This document shows, in pieces, positions 18,601-27,277 of a stretch of 64,000 nt of DNA. The stretch's first letter is position 1. Each line of letters opens with the position of its first letter. The position numbers were made by a program, and so were the translations under genes. The stretch lies in NCBI GenBank assembly GCA_041984235.1, contig JBHIYN010000002.1:62001-126000 (forward strand), in the 5' to 3' direction. The notes beneath the pieces are model-generated. The model saw nothing but the letters and a program-made list of their open reading frames with translations, was not told where the DNA came from and did no database searches. This stretch comes from JBHIYN01 sp041984235. Lineage in GTDB: Bacteria > Pseudomonadota > Gammaproteobacteria > Ga0077536.

Positions 18601-20485
18601 CTTCGAGGCCCTGGCAGGCGACGGCAAGGTGCTCGACTGCACCGTTCCCGACGTCGTTGCGACCGAGACCGAGTGCAGCTTCGCCACCCTCGCGCCGCCG
18701 CACTGCGACGGCAAGGTCACTTCACTGTCGCTGCGCTACGCGGGCGGCGCCTGCGAGATCGACAGCACGCAGGACGCAGGCAAGGCCTTCTGCGACGTCG
18801 CCGGTGTTGCCGGCGATCCGGTAAGCATCCGGGTCTCCAACGGCGGCTCGGAAGTCTATCTCGAAGTCAGCAACGTGAACGTCGGCGATGTCGTCGTCGC
18901 GCGGGCGAGCAACGCCGGCCAGAACGACTTCGGATCCAACACCGTGATGGAGATCCTGAGCGCGACGGATGACCTCGTGCAACGTGTCGAGTTCCACACC
19001 TCGTGCTCGCAGCCGCTCAACCTCGGCGACCGCTTCGGTGCCGTCGAGGTGGTCGGCATCACGACCGACAAGCTGAGCGCAAGTCTCGGCGCCGAGGTGC
19101 GCTACGACTACACGTTCGCCAATCCGACCGGGCAGAGCTGCGCCGACGGCACGGCCGTGGACGACAAGCTCGGCCAGATCGCGACGCTCAATCTCGGGCC
19201 GCTCGCAGTCGCGACCAGCTCGAAGCTGGCCTTCGTGACGCCGGACGGCAGTGACACGCTGACCAACACGGTCACTGCATCGTGCACCCTGGCCGACGGA
19301 CGCGTCTGCAGCGGCCAGGCCTCGGCCACGGTGCGGCGCATCCCGCCGCCGCCCGCGCCGGTGAGCTGTAGCGATATCAAGCCGATCGAGACCGTCAGCC
19401 TGGTGTGGAACGGCGCCAGCGGTGTCGACATCGTGACAGAGGGCGGGCAGCTGTTTGCCGACGTGCAGAACGGCAACCTGGTGACCTTCGATACCGCCGG
19501 GCTGGGCAACGACGTCTTCCTCACCCTCTCCGGCGCGGTCAGCGGCACCTCCGCGGTACACGTGTCGTGCTCGGACGAGAACATGAACGGCTCGGAGGAC
19601 TGCGGCAGTGCCCAGGGCAACAACAAGGGAGACGACGCCGGTCTGGTCAACGACTTCGTCTTCGCCGGGATGGCCGGTAGCAGCGGCGCAATCGGATGTC
19701 CGGCAGTACCGAACACCGGCAGCGTGGCGCCGGAGCCGGGCCCCGGACCGGGCGCCAGCGTCACCGCGACGCCGCTGCTCGACCTCGGCGACGACGGTAA
19801 GGCGAAATGGGAGCTCACCAATAACGGCAGCGTCGACGTCCTCATCGAGAGCGTCAGCATCAGCTGGCCGACGGAGCACGGACAGCTCAAGAAGGCCAAG
19901 CTCGATGGCGACTTTGCCAAGGACCTGTTCATCGACGGCGGATCCGCGAGCCTGACGCTGGCCGACTTCGAAGCCGACGCCGGCCGCCGCACGCTGAAGG
20001 GCGGAGATTCGAAGAAGCTCGAGTTCGAGTTCACCCAGGACTTCAAGCTGCACACCGATGCCGACTTCGTCATCGAGGTGACCTTCGACAACGGCCAGAC
20101 GCTGATCTTCTCCGCGCCGCCGGTTGCCTCCGGCGCCGCGACACTCGACCTGTCGGACAATGGCAAGGTCAAGTGGGAGCTGAGCAACGCCGGCAGCGCC
20201 GACCTCTACCTCGTCAGCGCGGTGGTGAGCTGGCCTGCGGCCCACGGCAAGCTGAAGAAGATGAAGCTCTCCGGCGACTTCGCCAAGGACCTCTTCGATG
20301 ACACTTCGCCGACGGCGGTGCCGTCGGAGTTCACCTTCGATGGCAACCTCGGCGACCGCAAGGTGAGCGCAGGCTCGAGCAAGCGTCTGGAAGTCGAGTT
20401 CACGCAGGACTTCGCTGGCCATACCGAGTCCGACTTCACGATCGAGGTCACCTTCCACAACGGCGAGACGGTGACCTTCCCCTGA
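15647..20485 (+). CDS. large secreted protein with SdrD-B-like modules and duplicated C-terminal domains
   Basis: A 1612-residue protein. A signal peptide covers residues 1-31 (core FVLVAATLLPAFAASA). About 300 residues of beta-rich N-terminal domain follow. Four SdrD-B/Cna-B-like modules span roughly 300-845, each starting LGD-(R/T)-(V/L)-W-x-D and ending with a (D/Y)-x-TWDAG motif, with Ca-loop-like DxDGDGxxD segments. Two related modules (CSDVKPI and CSDIKPI starts, ending near MDGPEDCG and MNGSEDCG) lie near 855-985 and 1240-1345. Two tandem C-terminal domains of about 115 residues carry GDFAKDLF. There is no membrane anchor, so release or outer-membrane association is inferred. Confidence 0.88.
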   Translation: MENDKKHLLTACYRFVLVAATLLPAFAASAAITVSPARIDASTGGAWPGNYGQCLAVVPQASPRTQSPEVPVGPGFYSATADSEYINPAPTAGELEEAVCVSGDGVPTGNPTENFDFRVYRAGNPALNAYAWSFREPGTGTRRDVLPGSSQYNVCYSAAAGEDVYRAATFDNEHFTQDPMSLEVVVKQGGEATVAYYFLTAAVACRKQNWTLYVDGMAVQSGVIGDFARGKYLVFDVTGIPAGGTTLRLDTSGFNGTRIDPAVDCPTTPEADVAGANSHLSSLFISGTAACADARLARLGDRVWEDVDGDGIQDCDDTNMDGVRGNAGDLPPAGQPNECATGVANVAVELLLNPDPADQTCAGGTPSGLTTVTDIDGFYLFEDLEPGDYCVEFTPPPGYALTSQDANDSNPDPDQRDSDADPGTGRTANIDLGAGEQDLTWDAGIYRPAALGDTVWNDLDRDGIQDDLNAPGGEPGISGVTVSLFDCSGNVVDDADGNPVLPMQTGPAGDYLFENLAPGQYEVVFSGLPAGFVFSPRNQGMSDVFDSDADPNTGRTGCIITLSPGDTDLTWDAGINLPPISSLGDRLWKDDDADGIQDAAEAGIEGARVELLSPGTDSICDSGDETVIRTTTTGADGFYEFLDLAAGRYCVRFELPQVCDLPFGYSPRFSPQNQGMNTAQDSDVNPATGQTDNIDLPFDTYDPTWDAGVYCPSKLGDTVWNDLDADGLQDDVPGTEPGTAGVRADLTDCDGNPVNDADGQPVGPVYTDAVGMYMFNNLIPGNYVVTFSGLPAGYTFTAQGAGADDAVDSDADAGSGSTECLTLPGDTYDDTWDAGVVAPPPCVLDVQKNCRVIPVVTESLSCDDVKPIDAITMRWDDGSRTIAHIDVYADKYDPSAPSDNLIQTFDGSLVQGDEFTASGYVSAGAPNDVDWVITFSDGSQAISRFHRSCSDDGMDGPEDCGSPQGDAKDDGATMFEGLPVANTWAFEALAGDGKVLDCTVPDVVATETECSFATLAPPHCDGKVTSLSLRYAGGACEIDSTQDAGKAFCDVAGVAGDPVSIRVSNGGSEVYLEVSNVNVGDVVVARASNAGQNDFGSNTVMEILSATDDLVQRVEFHTSCSQPLNLGDRFGAVEVVGITTDKLSASLGAEVRYDYTFANPTGQSCADGTAVDDKLGQIATLNLGPLAVATSSKLAFVTPDGSDTLTNTVTASCTLADGRVCSGQASATVRRIPPPPAPVSCSDIKPIETVSLVWNGASGVDIVTEGGQLFADVQNGNLVTFDTAGLGNDVFLTLSGAVSGTSAVHVSCSDENMNGSEDCGSAQGNNKGDDAGLVNDFVFAGMAGSSGAIGCPAVPNTGSVAPEPGPGPGASVTATPLLDLGDDGKAKWELTNNGSVDVLIESVSISWPTEHGQLKKAKLDGDFAKDLFIDGGSASLTLADFEADAGRRTLKGGDSKKLEFEFTQDFKLHTDADFVIEVTFDNGQTLIFSAPPVASGAATLDLSDNGKVKWELSNAGSADLYLVSAVVSWPAAHGKLKKMKLSGDFAKDLFDDTSPTAVPSEFTFDGNLGDRKVSAGSSKRLEVEFTQDFAGHTESDFTIEVTFHNGETVTFP

Positions 20486-20521
20486 GCCCGGGACGCGGCG
20501 GGGCGACGCCCCGTCGCGATT

Positions 20522-20545
20522 CCTGAGCGGCGCCTGCCGCTCAGG
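20522..20545 (+). terminator. 10-bp hairpin after the large secreted-protein gene
   Basis: CCTGAGCGGC and GCCGCTCAGG form a perfect stem around a GCCT loop, 37 bases after the stop at 20485. No long T-run follows, so it may need another factor or mainly protect the transcript end. Confidence 0.5.
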
Positions 20546-20624
20546 CGATCCGCGGCATGGTGGCCTCGGTCAGCTGCCGCAGGTTCTCGATGGTCCTGGC
20601 CGTCGGCGTGCCGCTGAACGGCGG
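20541..20624 (-). pseudogene. possible remnant of a luciferase-like monooxygenase C-terminus
   Basis: Read on the minus strand, this fragment gives TARTIENLRQLTEATMPRIA before a stop, preceded by FSGTP. The pattern of a Gly/Pro turn, a helix with ENLR and a terminal MPR resembles the C-terminal helix of LLM-class enzymes. An in-frame stop at 20625-20627 cuts it off, and no start or upstream homologous sequence is visible. The assignment rests on one short segment. Confidence 0.25.
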
Positions 20625-20844
20625 TCACGGCGAATCGAACGCGAGCTCCGCGGCGGCGCAGCTCTCTGCACGCGCGACGGCGGCCCGATGATGCCACAGT
20701 TCCGGCACCCGGCCGGCGCGACGGCCGGCGGCCCCGCGCCGATCCTCGGCCCCTGCCCCGGGTCTCCGGCGCAGCCCGCTGGAGCACGCCGGCGGTTCGT
20801 GGTCGAATCGCCGCATCAGCTGGAACCTCGCACAAGGAGCCCCG

Positions 20845-21846
20845 ATGAAGGCTTGCCAGATCACCTCCGCCGGCGGCATCGACGCCCTGGCGCTGAACGA
20901 CATCGACGCGCCGCGGCCCGGCCGCTACGAAGTGCTGGTGCGCGTGCGCGCGTCCTCGCTCAACTACCGTGATTTGATCACGGTCGAGGATCCGCAGGCG
21001 CGCGGCCTGCCCCTGCCGCGCATCCCCAATTCCGACGGCGCCGGCGAAGTCGTGGAGGTCGGCGCGGACGTGAGTCGCTTCCGTGTCGGCGACCGCGTCT
21101 GCGGCACCTTCTTCCAGACCTGGCTGGGCGGGGACATCACCGCCGACGACATGAACCACGCGCTCGGCGGCACCGCCGAAGGCATGCTCGCCGAGTACCG
21201 CGTGCTGCACCAGGACGGCCTGGTCGCGACGCCGGCGCACATGAGCGACGTCGAGGCGGCAACGCTGCCGTGCGCGGCGGTCACGGCATGGAACAGCCTC
21301 ACGCGGGCCGGCGTCTCGGCCGGCGGCACGGTGCTCCTGCTCGGCACCGGCGGAGTCTCGATCATCGCGCTGCAGCTGTGCCGCATGCTCGGTGCACGCG
21401 CGGTGATCACGTCCTCGAGTGACGAGAAGCTCGAGCGAGCGCGCGCGCTCGGCGCCTGGCAGACCGTCAACTACCGCGAGAACCCCGAGTGGCAGGACGA
21501 GGTGCTGGCGCTGACCGACGGCCGCGGCGTCGATCACACGGTCGAGGTCGGCGGACCGGGCACGCTGCAGAAATCGATCGCGGCGACCCGGGTGGCCGGC
21601 TCGATCGGGCTCATTGGCGTGCTCGCGCTCGGCCACGTCGATCCGCTGCCGATCCTGATGAAGTCACTGCGGGTGCAGGGCATCTACGTCGGCAGCCGGC
21701 AGATGTTCGAGGACATGAACCGGGCGCTGGCGATGCACGAAGTGATGCCGGTGGTCGATGCCACCTACCCGCTGGAGGACGTGCGCGAGGCCTTCCACGC
21801 GATGCGCGCGGCGGGGCATTTCGGCAAGCTGGTGATCACGCTCTAG
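20845..21846 (+). CDS. zinc-independent MDR alcohol dehydrogenase/quinone reductase
   Basis: A 333-residue medium-chain dehydrogenase/reductase. The N-terminal GroES-like domain includes SSLNYRDLITVEDP and PNSDGAGEVVEVGADVSRFRVGDRV. The NAD(P)-binding domain has TVLLLGTGGVSIIALQLCRMLGA, a glycine-rich turn of the GxGGVS kind. The catalytic and structural zinc cysteines of true alcohol dehydrogenases are absent, pointing to the quinone reductase or enoyl reductase side of the superfamily. AAGGAG lies just before the ATG (20836-20841). Substrate unknown. Confidence 0.88.
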   Translation: MKACQITSAGGIDALALNDIDAPRPGRYEVLVRVRASSLNYRDLITVEDPQARGLPLPRIPNSDGAGEVVEVGADVSRFRVGDRVCGTFFQTWLGGDITADDMNHALGGTAEGMLAEYRVLHQDGLVATPAHMSDVEAATLPCAAVTAWNSLTRAGVSAGGTVLLLGTGGVSIIALQLCRMLGARAVITSSSDEKLERARALGAWQTVNYRENPEWQDEVLALTDGRGVDHTVEVGGPGTLQKSIAATRVAGSIGLIGVLALGHVDPLPILMKSLRVQGIYVGSRQMFEDMNRALAMHEVMPVVDATYPLEDVREAFHAMRAAGHFGKLVITL

Positions 21847-21899
21847 CCGGAGCCGCCGGCGCACGGAGCAGCGTCGCCCAGGCGCGCGCGGCGGGCCCG

Positions 21900-22775
21900 C
21901 TAGCGCGGCGCGGCGCGGCCCGCCGGCGTCCAGCCGTAGAGCGCCGCGAGGTTGCCACCCATCAGGGCGGCGCGCTCGGTGTCCGAGAATCCCGCGTGAA
22001 GCCGGAACGCCTCGACCCCCTGCGCGTAGTCGAGGAAGGCGACGGCGCGCGTCCAGTCCGTGCCCCACAGGCAGCGTTCGATTCCGAAGGCCTCGATGAT
22101 CCGCGCCAGCGGTGGCCAGATGTCCGCGTAGGGAAACGGCTGCTGCGAGAGCGTGCAGGCGCCGGTGATCTTGATCGCGACGTTGTCGTGCCGCGCCAGG
22201 GCCAGGACCCGGTCGAGATCGGCGAACGGCCGCGCCGGCGCGGGCGGCGCAAAGGTCTGCGTCAGGCCGAGATGGTCGAGCACCAGGCGCGTGTGCGGAT
22301 GGGCGCGCGCCAGCGCGTCGAACAGCGGCAGCTGGCCCCAGCACAGCATGTTGACCGGCAGGCCGTGCGCGGCGGCGGCGTTCAGCAGCCGCGCCAGGCC
22401 GCGATCCGCCGGCGCGGCACGCATGTCGCCCATGAAGACCACGCGCACGCCGACCGCGCCGGGCGTGGCGGCCCACTCGGCGACATCGTCCTCGACGGTC
22501 GGCAGGCTGAAGTCGAACGGCTTGATCAGCGCGAAACGATCCGCGTGGCGCGCATGCACCTCGAGCGCGTAGCTGGCGTCGTAGCGGTACATGCTCCACG
22601 GCGAGACCAGCAGCGCACCGTCGACGCCGACCGCGTCCATCGCGGCGACCATGTCCTCGCCGGTGACCGCCGGCGGCCCGGCCAGGGTGCCGACCCACGG
22701 CCGGCCCGGGTGGTCGTGCTCGTAGGCGTGAACCTGGGCGTCGATGACTGCCGTGGCGGATGCGGGCCGGATCAT
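21900..22775 (-). CDS. amidohydrolase-2 family metal-dependent hydrolase
   Basis: A 291-residue TIM-barrel protein of the PF04909 type. VIDAQVHAYEHDHP near the N-terminus holds the first metal-ligand region, though with Q-V-H rather than H-x-H. Later landmarks are LVLDHLGL and the late WGTDWTRA segment carrying the catalytic Asp. Related enzymes are lactonases or decarboxylases of aromatic or lactone substrates. The spacing to the MDR gene on the opposite strand is convergent, so no operon partner is evident. Confidence 0.85.
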   Translation of the reverse strand: MIRPASATAVIDAQVHAYEHDHPGRPWVGTLAGPPAVTGEDMVAAMDAVGVDGALLVSPWSMYRYDASYALEVHARHADRFALIKPFDFSLPTVEDDVAEWAATPGAVGVRVVFMGDMRAAPADRGLARLLNAAAAHGLPVNMLCWGQLPLFDALARAHPHTRLVLDHLGLTQTFAPPAPARPFADLDRVLALARHDNVAIKITGACTLSQQPFPYADIWPPLARIIEAFGIERCLWGTDWTRAVAFLDYAQGVEAFRLHAGFSDTERAALMGGNLAALYGWTPAGRAAPR

Positions 22776-22884
22776 GGCGCGATCCTGCCCGGCACGCGCC
22801 GGGCCGGCAAGCAGCCTGCGGCATCCCGCTACCGAATCCTAGTAAGGTTACGGTCCGCCTGTCGCGCACGGAGAGAACGCACCG

Positions 22885-23568
22885 ATGATCGAACTCTATA
22901 CCGCCTCGACCCCGAACGGCTGGAAGGCGTCGGTCACGCTCGAGGAACTCGGCATACCGTACAACGTCCACGCCATTACCCTCAGCGAGCGGACCCAGAA
23001 GGAGCCCTGGTTCCTGGCGCTCAACCCGAACGGACGCATCCCCGTGATCGTCGACACCGCCAACGACGATTTCGTCGTGTTCGAGACCGGCGCCATCATG
23101 GTCTACCTCGCCGAGCAGGCCGGCCGCCTGCTGCCGGGTGACGTCAAGGGCCGTTCGCGCGTCATGCAGTGGCTGATGTTCCAGATGGGCGGCATCGGCC
23201 CCATGATGGGCCAGGCCAACGTCTTCTACCGTTACATGCCGGAGAAGATCCAGCCTGCCATCGACCGCTACCAGAACGAGTCGCGGCGCCTGTTCGAAGT
23301 GCTGGACCGGCGCCTCGGCGAAAGCGAGTGGCTGGCCGACGATTTCTCCATCGCGGACATTGCCAACTGGTGCTGGGTGCGGACCTACAAGTGGTCCGGG
23401 GTGTCGGCCGACGGACTGCCCCATCTCAAGCGCTGGCGCGACGCCATGCGTGCGCGCCCGGCCTGCCAGCGCGGCGTCGCGGTGCCCGAGGCCCTGCACA
23501 ACATGATCGAGGACAAGCAGGCCGGCGACGCTTTCTCGAGCAACGCGCGCAGCATTCTGCAGACCTGA
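22885..23568 (+). CDS. glutathione S-transferase, YfcG/YghU-like
   Basis: A 227-residue protein. The thioredoxin-like domain starts MIELYTASTPNGWKASVTLEEL, with NPNGRIPVI as the cis-proline loop and FETGAIMVYLAE as the glutathione gamma-glutamyl binding segment. The C-terminal helical domain contains FSIADIANWCWV. The TPNGWK motif matches the nu-class YfcG/YghU group, which act as disulfide-bond reductases with glutathione. It stands alone between convergent and divergent neighbours. Confidence 0.9.
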   Translation: MIELYTASTPNGWKASVTLEELGIPYNVHAITLSERTQKEPWFLALNPNGRIPVIVDTANDDFVVFETGAIMVYLAEQAGRLLPGDVKGRSRVMQWLMFQMGGIGPMMGQANVFYRYMPEKIQPAIDRYQNESRRLFEVLDRRLGESEWLADDFSIADIANWCWVRTYKWSGVSADGLPHLKRWRDAMRARPACQRGVAVPEALHNMIEDKQAGDAFSSNARSILQT

Positions 23569-23582
23569 GCGGGTAGCCGGCG

Positions 23583-24179
23583 TCAGGGATCGAAGTCGAA
23601 CGCGCGGTTGTGCATGGTGGTCTCGCTCCAGTCGGACAGGTAGAACCTGAAGCGCCCCGATTCGACGCAGTCGTAGAAGTCGTAGACCGCGTCGGTCAGG
23701 TGCGGCAGCCAGAACTCCTGGCGCGGAAACTCCCGGCGCGAGAACCAGCCGCACTCGCTGGCCTCGACACCCGGCGTCAGCGGCACCGGCTCGGCGAGGT
23801 GGGCGCGAAAGGTGATGTAGACCTGGTTGGTGGTGACGACACTGGCGATGAACAGCGGTATCAACTGGTCTTCGCCCACGCGTACCCCGGCTTCCTCCCA
23901 CAGCTCGCGCACGGCGGCCACGGTCACCGACTCGCCGCGTTCGACGAAGCCGCCGGGTACCGCCCAGCAGCCCTTGTACGGCGCGGTGGCACGGCGTATC
24001 AGCAGCAGGTGCCCGGCTGCCTCGACCGCAACCAGCACCACCAGGGTGGGATTCTCGTAGGCGACGTAGCCGCAGGCGGCGCAGTTCCAGCGCAGCTGGT
24101 CGTCACCGGCCGGCTGCGAGTGCCGCATGGCACTGCCGCAGCGGAAGCAAAAGCGCGTCGACGATTCGCCGGCGGTCAC
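23583..24179 (-). CDS. Nudix hydrolase with N-terminal zinc ribbon
   Basis: A 198-residue protein. Cys11, Cys14, Cys33 and Cys36 (CFRCG and CAACG) form a zinc ribbon as in the NudC/YjaD group. The Nudix box runs from Gly77 to Val99 with Glu83, Arg91, Glu92, Glu95 and Glu96 in the expected GX5EX7REUXEEXGU spacing. It probably cleaves an NDP-linked compound such as ADP-ribose or NADH, but lacks the full NudC length. It starts four bases after the STAS-like gene stop, so it is the last gene of a minus-strand operon. Confidence 0.9.
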   Translation of the reverse strand: MTAGESSTRFCFRCGSAMRHSQPAGDDQLRWNCAACGYVAYENPTLVVLVAVEAAGHLLLIRRATAPYKGCWAVPGGFVERGESVTVAAVRELWEEAGVRVGEDQLIPLFIASVVTTNQVYITFRAHLAEPVPLTPGVEASECGWFSRREFPRQEFWLPHLTDAVYDFYDCVESGRFRFYLSDWSETTMHNRAFDFDP

Positions 24180-24183
24180 GGAC

Positions 24184-24630
24184 TCAGCCCGCTTCGAGCA
24201 GCCAGTCCCAGGCGTCCTGCGGGGTGCGGAACACCCGCGCGTCGACGTCGTCCAGGGTGGCGTAGCTGACGTACATACGCATCATGCCGAAATCGAGATC
24301 GCTGGACACCAGCAAGGCAATGCGCGGCGGTAGCGAAGGCGGACGTTCGGCACGGGTGAAGTCGGCCAGCTCGCGCACGGCGGCCACGGCGGCCTGCGAG
24401 ACGCTCTGGGTAGCGTCCCCGCTCATCAGCTCGCGCAGCGCTTTCAGCTCGTCCTTGCGCAGGCGCGGCTGCGCTTCGCGGAAGTCCCACAGTGCGCGCG
24501 CGGCCGCGGTGTACTCTTCGCGCTCCCAGGCAGCGCGAAAAGCCTGCGTATAGTCGGCGAGATAAAGCGTGCCGGACACCCGCAGGTGGCAGCAGTCGTG
24601 CACGGGGTCGTGCTCTATCTCGAGCTGCAT
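24184..24630 (-). CDS. STAS/SpoIIAA-like protein of unknown function
   Basis: A 148-residue protein starting MQLEIEHDPVHDCCHLRV at ATG 24630. The alternating strand/helix pattern (RVSGTLYLADY, ALWDFREAQP, RIALLVSSDLDFGMMRMY, RVFRTPQDAWDWLLEAG) resembles the SpoIIAA-like STAS/SEC14-type domain proteins, but I cannot confirm it by sight. The open frame extends upstream into the SDR gene and is a shadow there. It lies between an SDR and a Nudix gene in one minus-strand operon, with gaps of 16 and 4 bases. Confidence 0.7.
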   Translation of the reverse strand: MQLEIEHDPVHDCCHLRVSGTLYLADYTQAFRAAWEREEYTAAARALWDFREAQPRLRKDELKALRELMSGDATQSVSQAAVAAVRELADFTRAERPPSLPPRIALLVSSDLDFGMMRMYVSYATLDDVDARVFRTPQDAWDWLLEAG

Positions 24631-24646
24631 GCCGCGCGCCCGGGCC

Positions 24647-25333
<687 letters not shown>

Positions 25334-25553
25334 GGGGTTCGCATCCCTTGTTGGAACCGCACCAGCATCGCATTCCTGGCGGGCCGGGATCCAGAGCATG
25401 CCCGTTACGCCGGCGCGCTGCCGCCCGGCGACGTGGCTTGCCGGCCGCGCGCGGCCTCATGCAGACTGGCCGCTGCGGCGCGCAGCGCCAGCTGCGGACC
25501 GGGTCCGAGGCTGCGCCGCCTGCGTCCCCTTCATCGCACCACGGAGATTCCCC

Positions 25554-27224
25554 ATGAGTTCGGTCCGCTCTGCCCAGCCCGACGCCGCCGCGCGCCAGGA
25601 TTTCGACGTCGTCATCGTCGGCGCCGGCTTCGCCGGTCTCTACATGCTGCATCGCCTGCAACAGCGCGGGCTGCGCGTGCGCCTGTTCGAGGCCGGCGAC
25701 GGCATCGGCGGCACCTGGTTCTGGAACCGTTACCCCGGCGCACGCGTCGACGTCGAGTCGATGGAGTACTCCTACAGCTTCGACGAAGACCTGCAGCAGG
25801 AGTGGTCATGGTCGGAGCGTTACGCCGCGCAGCCGGAGCTGCAGCGCTACATCAATCACGTCGCCGATCGTTTCGGGCTGTGGCCCAACATCCGGCTCGG
25901 CACGCACGTGACCGCGGCGACCTGGGACGAGGCCGGGGGCCGGTGGCTGGTCGACACCGACGCCGGCGACAGCGTGCGCGCGCGTTACTGCGTGCTGGCG
26001 ACCGGCTTCCTCTCCGCCGGCAGCATTCCCGATTTCGAGGGCGTGGCGGACTACCGCGGCAACACCTACCTGACCTCGCGCTGGCCGCAGGACGAACCCG
26101 ACTTCAGCGGCCAGCGGGTGGCGGTGATCGGCACCGGCTCGTCCGCGGTGCAGGCCATTCCGATCATCGCGCGGCAGGCCGGGCAGCTGTTCGTCTTCCA
26201 GCGCACGCCGCCGTTCTCGATCCCGCTGCGCAACGGCCCCCTGGACCGCGAGTTCGAGAAGCGGGTCAAGGCGATGTACCCGGAGTGGCGGCGGCGCCAG
26301 CGCGAGGAGTCACGCGCCGGCTTCATCGCGGTCAACAACGAGCCGGCCGCACCCAACGACAACTCGGCCCTGGCCGTCAGCGAGGAAGAGCGCCTGGCTG
26401 ACTACGAGATGCGCTGGCAGTCGGGCGGCCTGTGCTACTACTCGTCGTTCATCGACCTGCTGACCAGCCAGGAAGCGAACGACACCCTGGCCGACTTCGT
26501 GCGCGAGAAGACGCGCCAGCGGGTCGACGACCCGGAGATCGCGGAGATGCTGCTGCCGCGCGGCTACCCGATCATGGCCAAGCGGCTGTGCGCCGATACC
26601 AATTACTACGAGACCTACAACCGCGACAACGTCACCCTGGTCTCGATCAAGGACTCGCCGATCGAGCGACTCACGGAGAGCGGTCTGGTCGTGCGCGGCG
26701 AGGAGTACGCCGTCGACAGCATCATCTTCGCCACCGGCTTCGACGCCGTCACCGGCGCCATCAGCCGGATCGCCGTAACCGGCCGCGACGGGCAGGATTT
26801 GAACGACTACTGGACCGGCGCACCGCGCGCCTGGCTGGGCCTGCTGAGCGCCGGCTTTCCCAATCTCTTCTTCCTCGACGGACCGTGCGCCAACGGCGCC
26901 CTGGTCAGCCCCATGCTGCTGTCCGAGCACCAGGTGGAATGGGTCGATCGCTGCATCGCCCACGCCGGCACCGGCCAGGGCACGTACGTCGAAGCCACGC
27001 CCGAGGCCGAGGCCGAGTGGATGCAGCACATGCACGAGGTCAGCGAGGGCAGCCTGCTGTACAAGGCCAACAGCTGGTACATGGGCGCCAACATTCCGGG
27101 CAAGCCGCGCGCGCTGCTGTCCTACCTCGGCGGGCTGGAGAACTATCGCCAGCAGTGCGCGGCGGGCGAGGCGAACGGCTACGCCAGGATGCGAGTCGTG
27201 CGCGGCGCGGCGCAGGCCGGGTAG
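25554..27224 (+). CDS. Baeyer-Villiger-type flavin monooxygenase with altered fingerprint
   Basis: A 556-residue protein with two Rossmann motifs: VVIVGAGFAGLYMLHRL near residue 20 for FAD and VAVIGTGSSAVQAIPIIA near residue 190 for NADPH. GGTWFWNRYPGARVDVES is characteristic of cyclohexanone and phenylacetone monooxygenases. The fingerprint FxGxxxHxxxWP appears here as YRGNTYLTSRWP, with Leu at the normally conserved His. The ATG at 25554 follows GGAG by about seven bases. It could still be a BVMO or a related N-hydroxylase. Divergent from the SDR operon and followed by a GST gene. Confidence 0.85.
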   Translation: MSSVRSAQPDAAARQDFDVVIVGAGFAGLYMLHRLQQRGLRVRLFEAGDGIGGTWFWNRYPGARVDVESMEYSYSFDEDLQQEWSWSERYAAQPELQRYINHVADRFGLWPNIRLGTHVTAATWDEAGGRWLVDTDAGDSVRARYCVLATGFLSAGSIPDFEGVADYRGNTYLTSRWPQDEPDFSGQRVAVIGTGSSAVQAIPIIARQAGQLFVFQRTPPFSIPLRNGPLDREFEKRVKAMYPEWRRRQREESRAGFIAVNNEPAAPNDNSALAVSEEERLADYEMRWQSGGLCYYSSFIDLLTSQEANDTLADFVREKTRQRVDDPEIAEMLLPRGYPIMAKRLCADTNYYETYNRDNVTLVSIKDSPIERLTESGLVVRGEEYAVDSIIFATGFDAVTGAISRIAVTGRDGQDLNDYWTGAPRAWLGLLSAGFPNLFFLDGPCANGALVSPMLLSEHQVEWVDRCIAHAGTGQGTYVEATPEAEAEWMQHMHEVSEGSLLYKANSWYMGANIPGKPRALLSYLGGLENYRQQCAAGEANGYARMRVVRGAAQAG

Positions 27225-27277
27225 CGCACCCCTGCCCGGACTTCCCGCGCCATGCACAGACACCAGGTATCGTTCCC

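Larger units (their letters stand above)
20486..20844. other. spacer with terminator hairpin and possible gene remnant
   Basis: This 359-base stretch separates the large secreted protein from the MDR gene. It holds the hairpin at 20522-20545 and, on the minus strand, a 27-codon fragment (20541-20624) resembling the end of a luciferase-like monooxygenase. Positions 20625-20844 show no convincing coding signal. Confidence 0.5.

Noticed and set aside
15749..18703. Long minus-strand open frame opposite the SdrD-B-like gene
   Set aside because: Its translation is Val/Arg/Gly-rich without domains, and it mirrors a well-supported secreted protein; very GC-rich DNA gives long antisense frames.
21664..23901. 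Minus-strand frame of 745 codons over the amidohydrolase and GST region
   Set aside because: It overlaps three genes with clear family motifs in other frames and has none itself.
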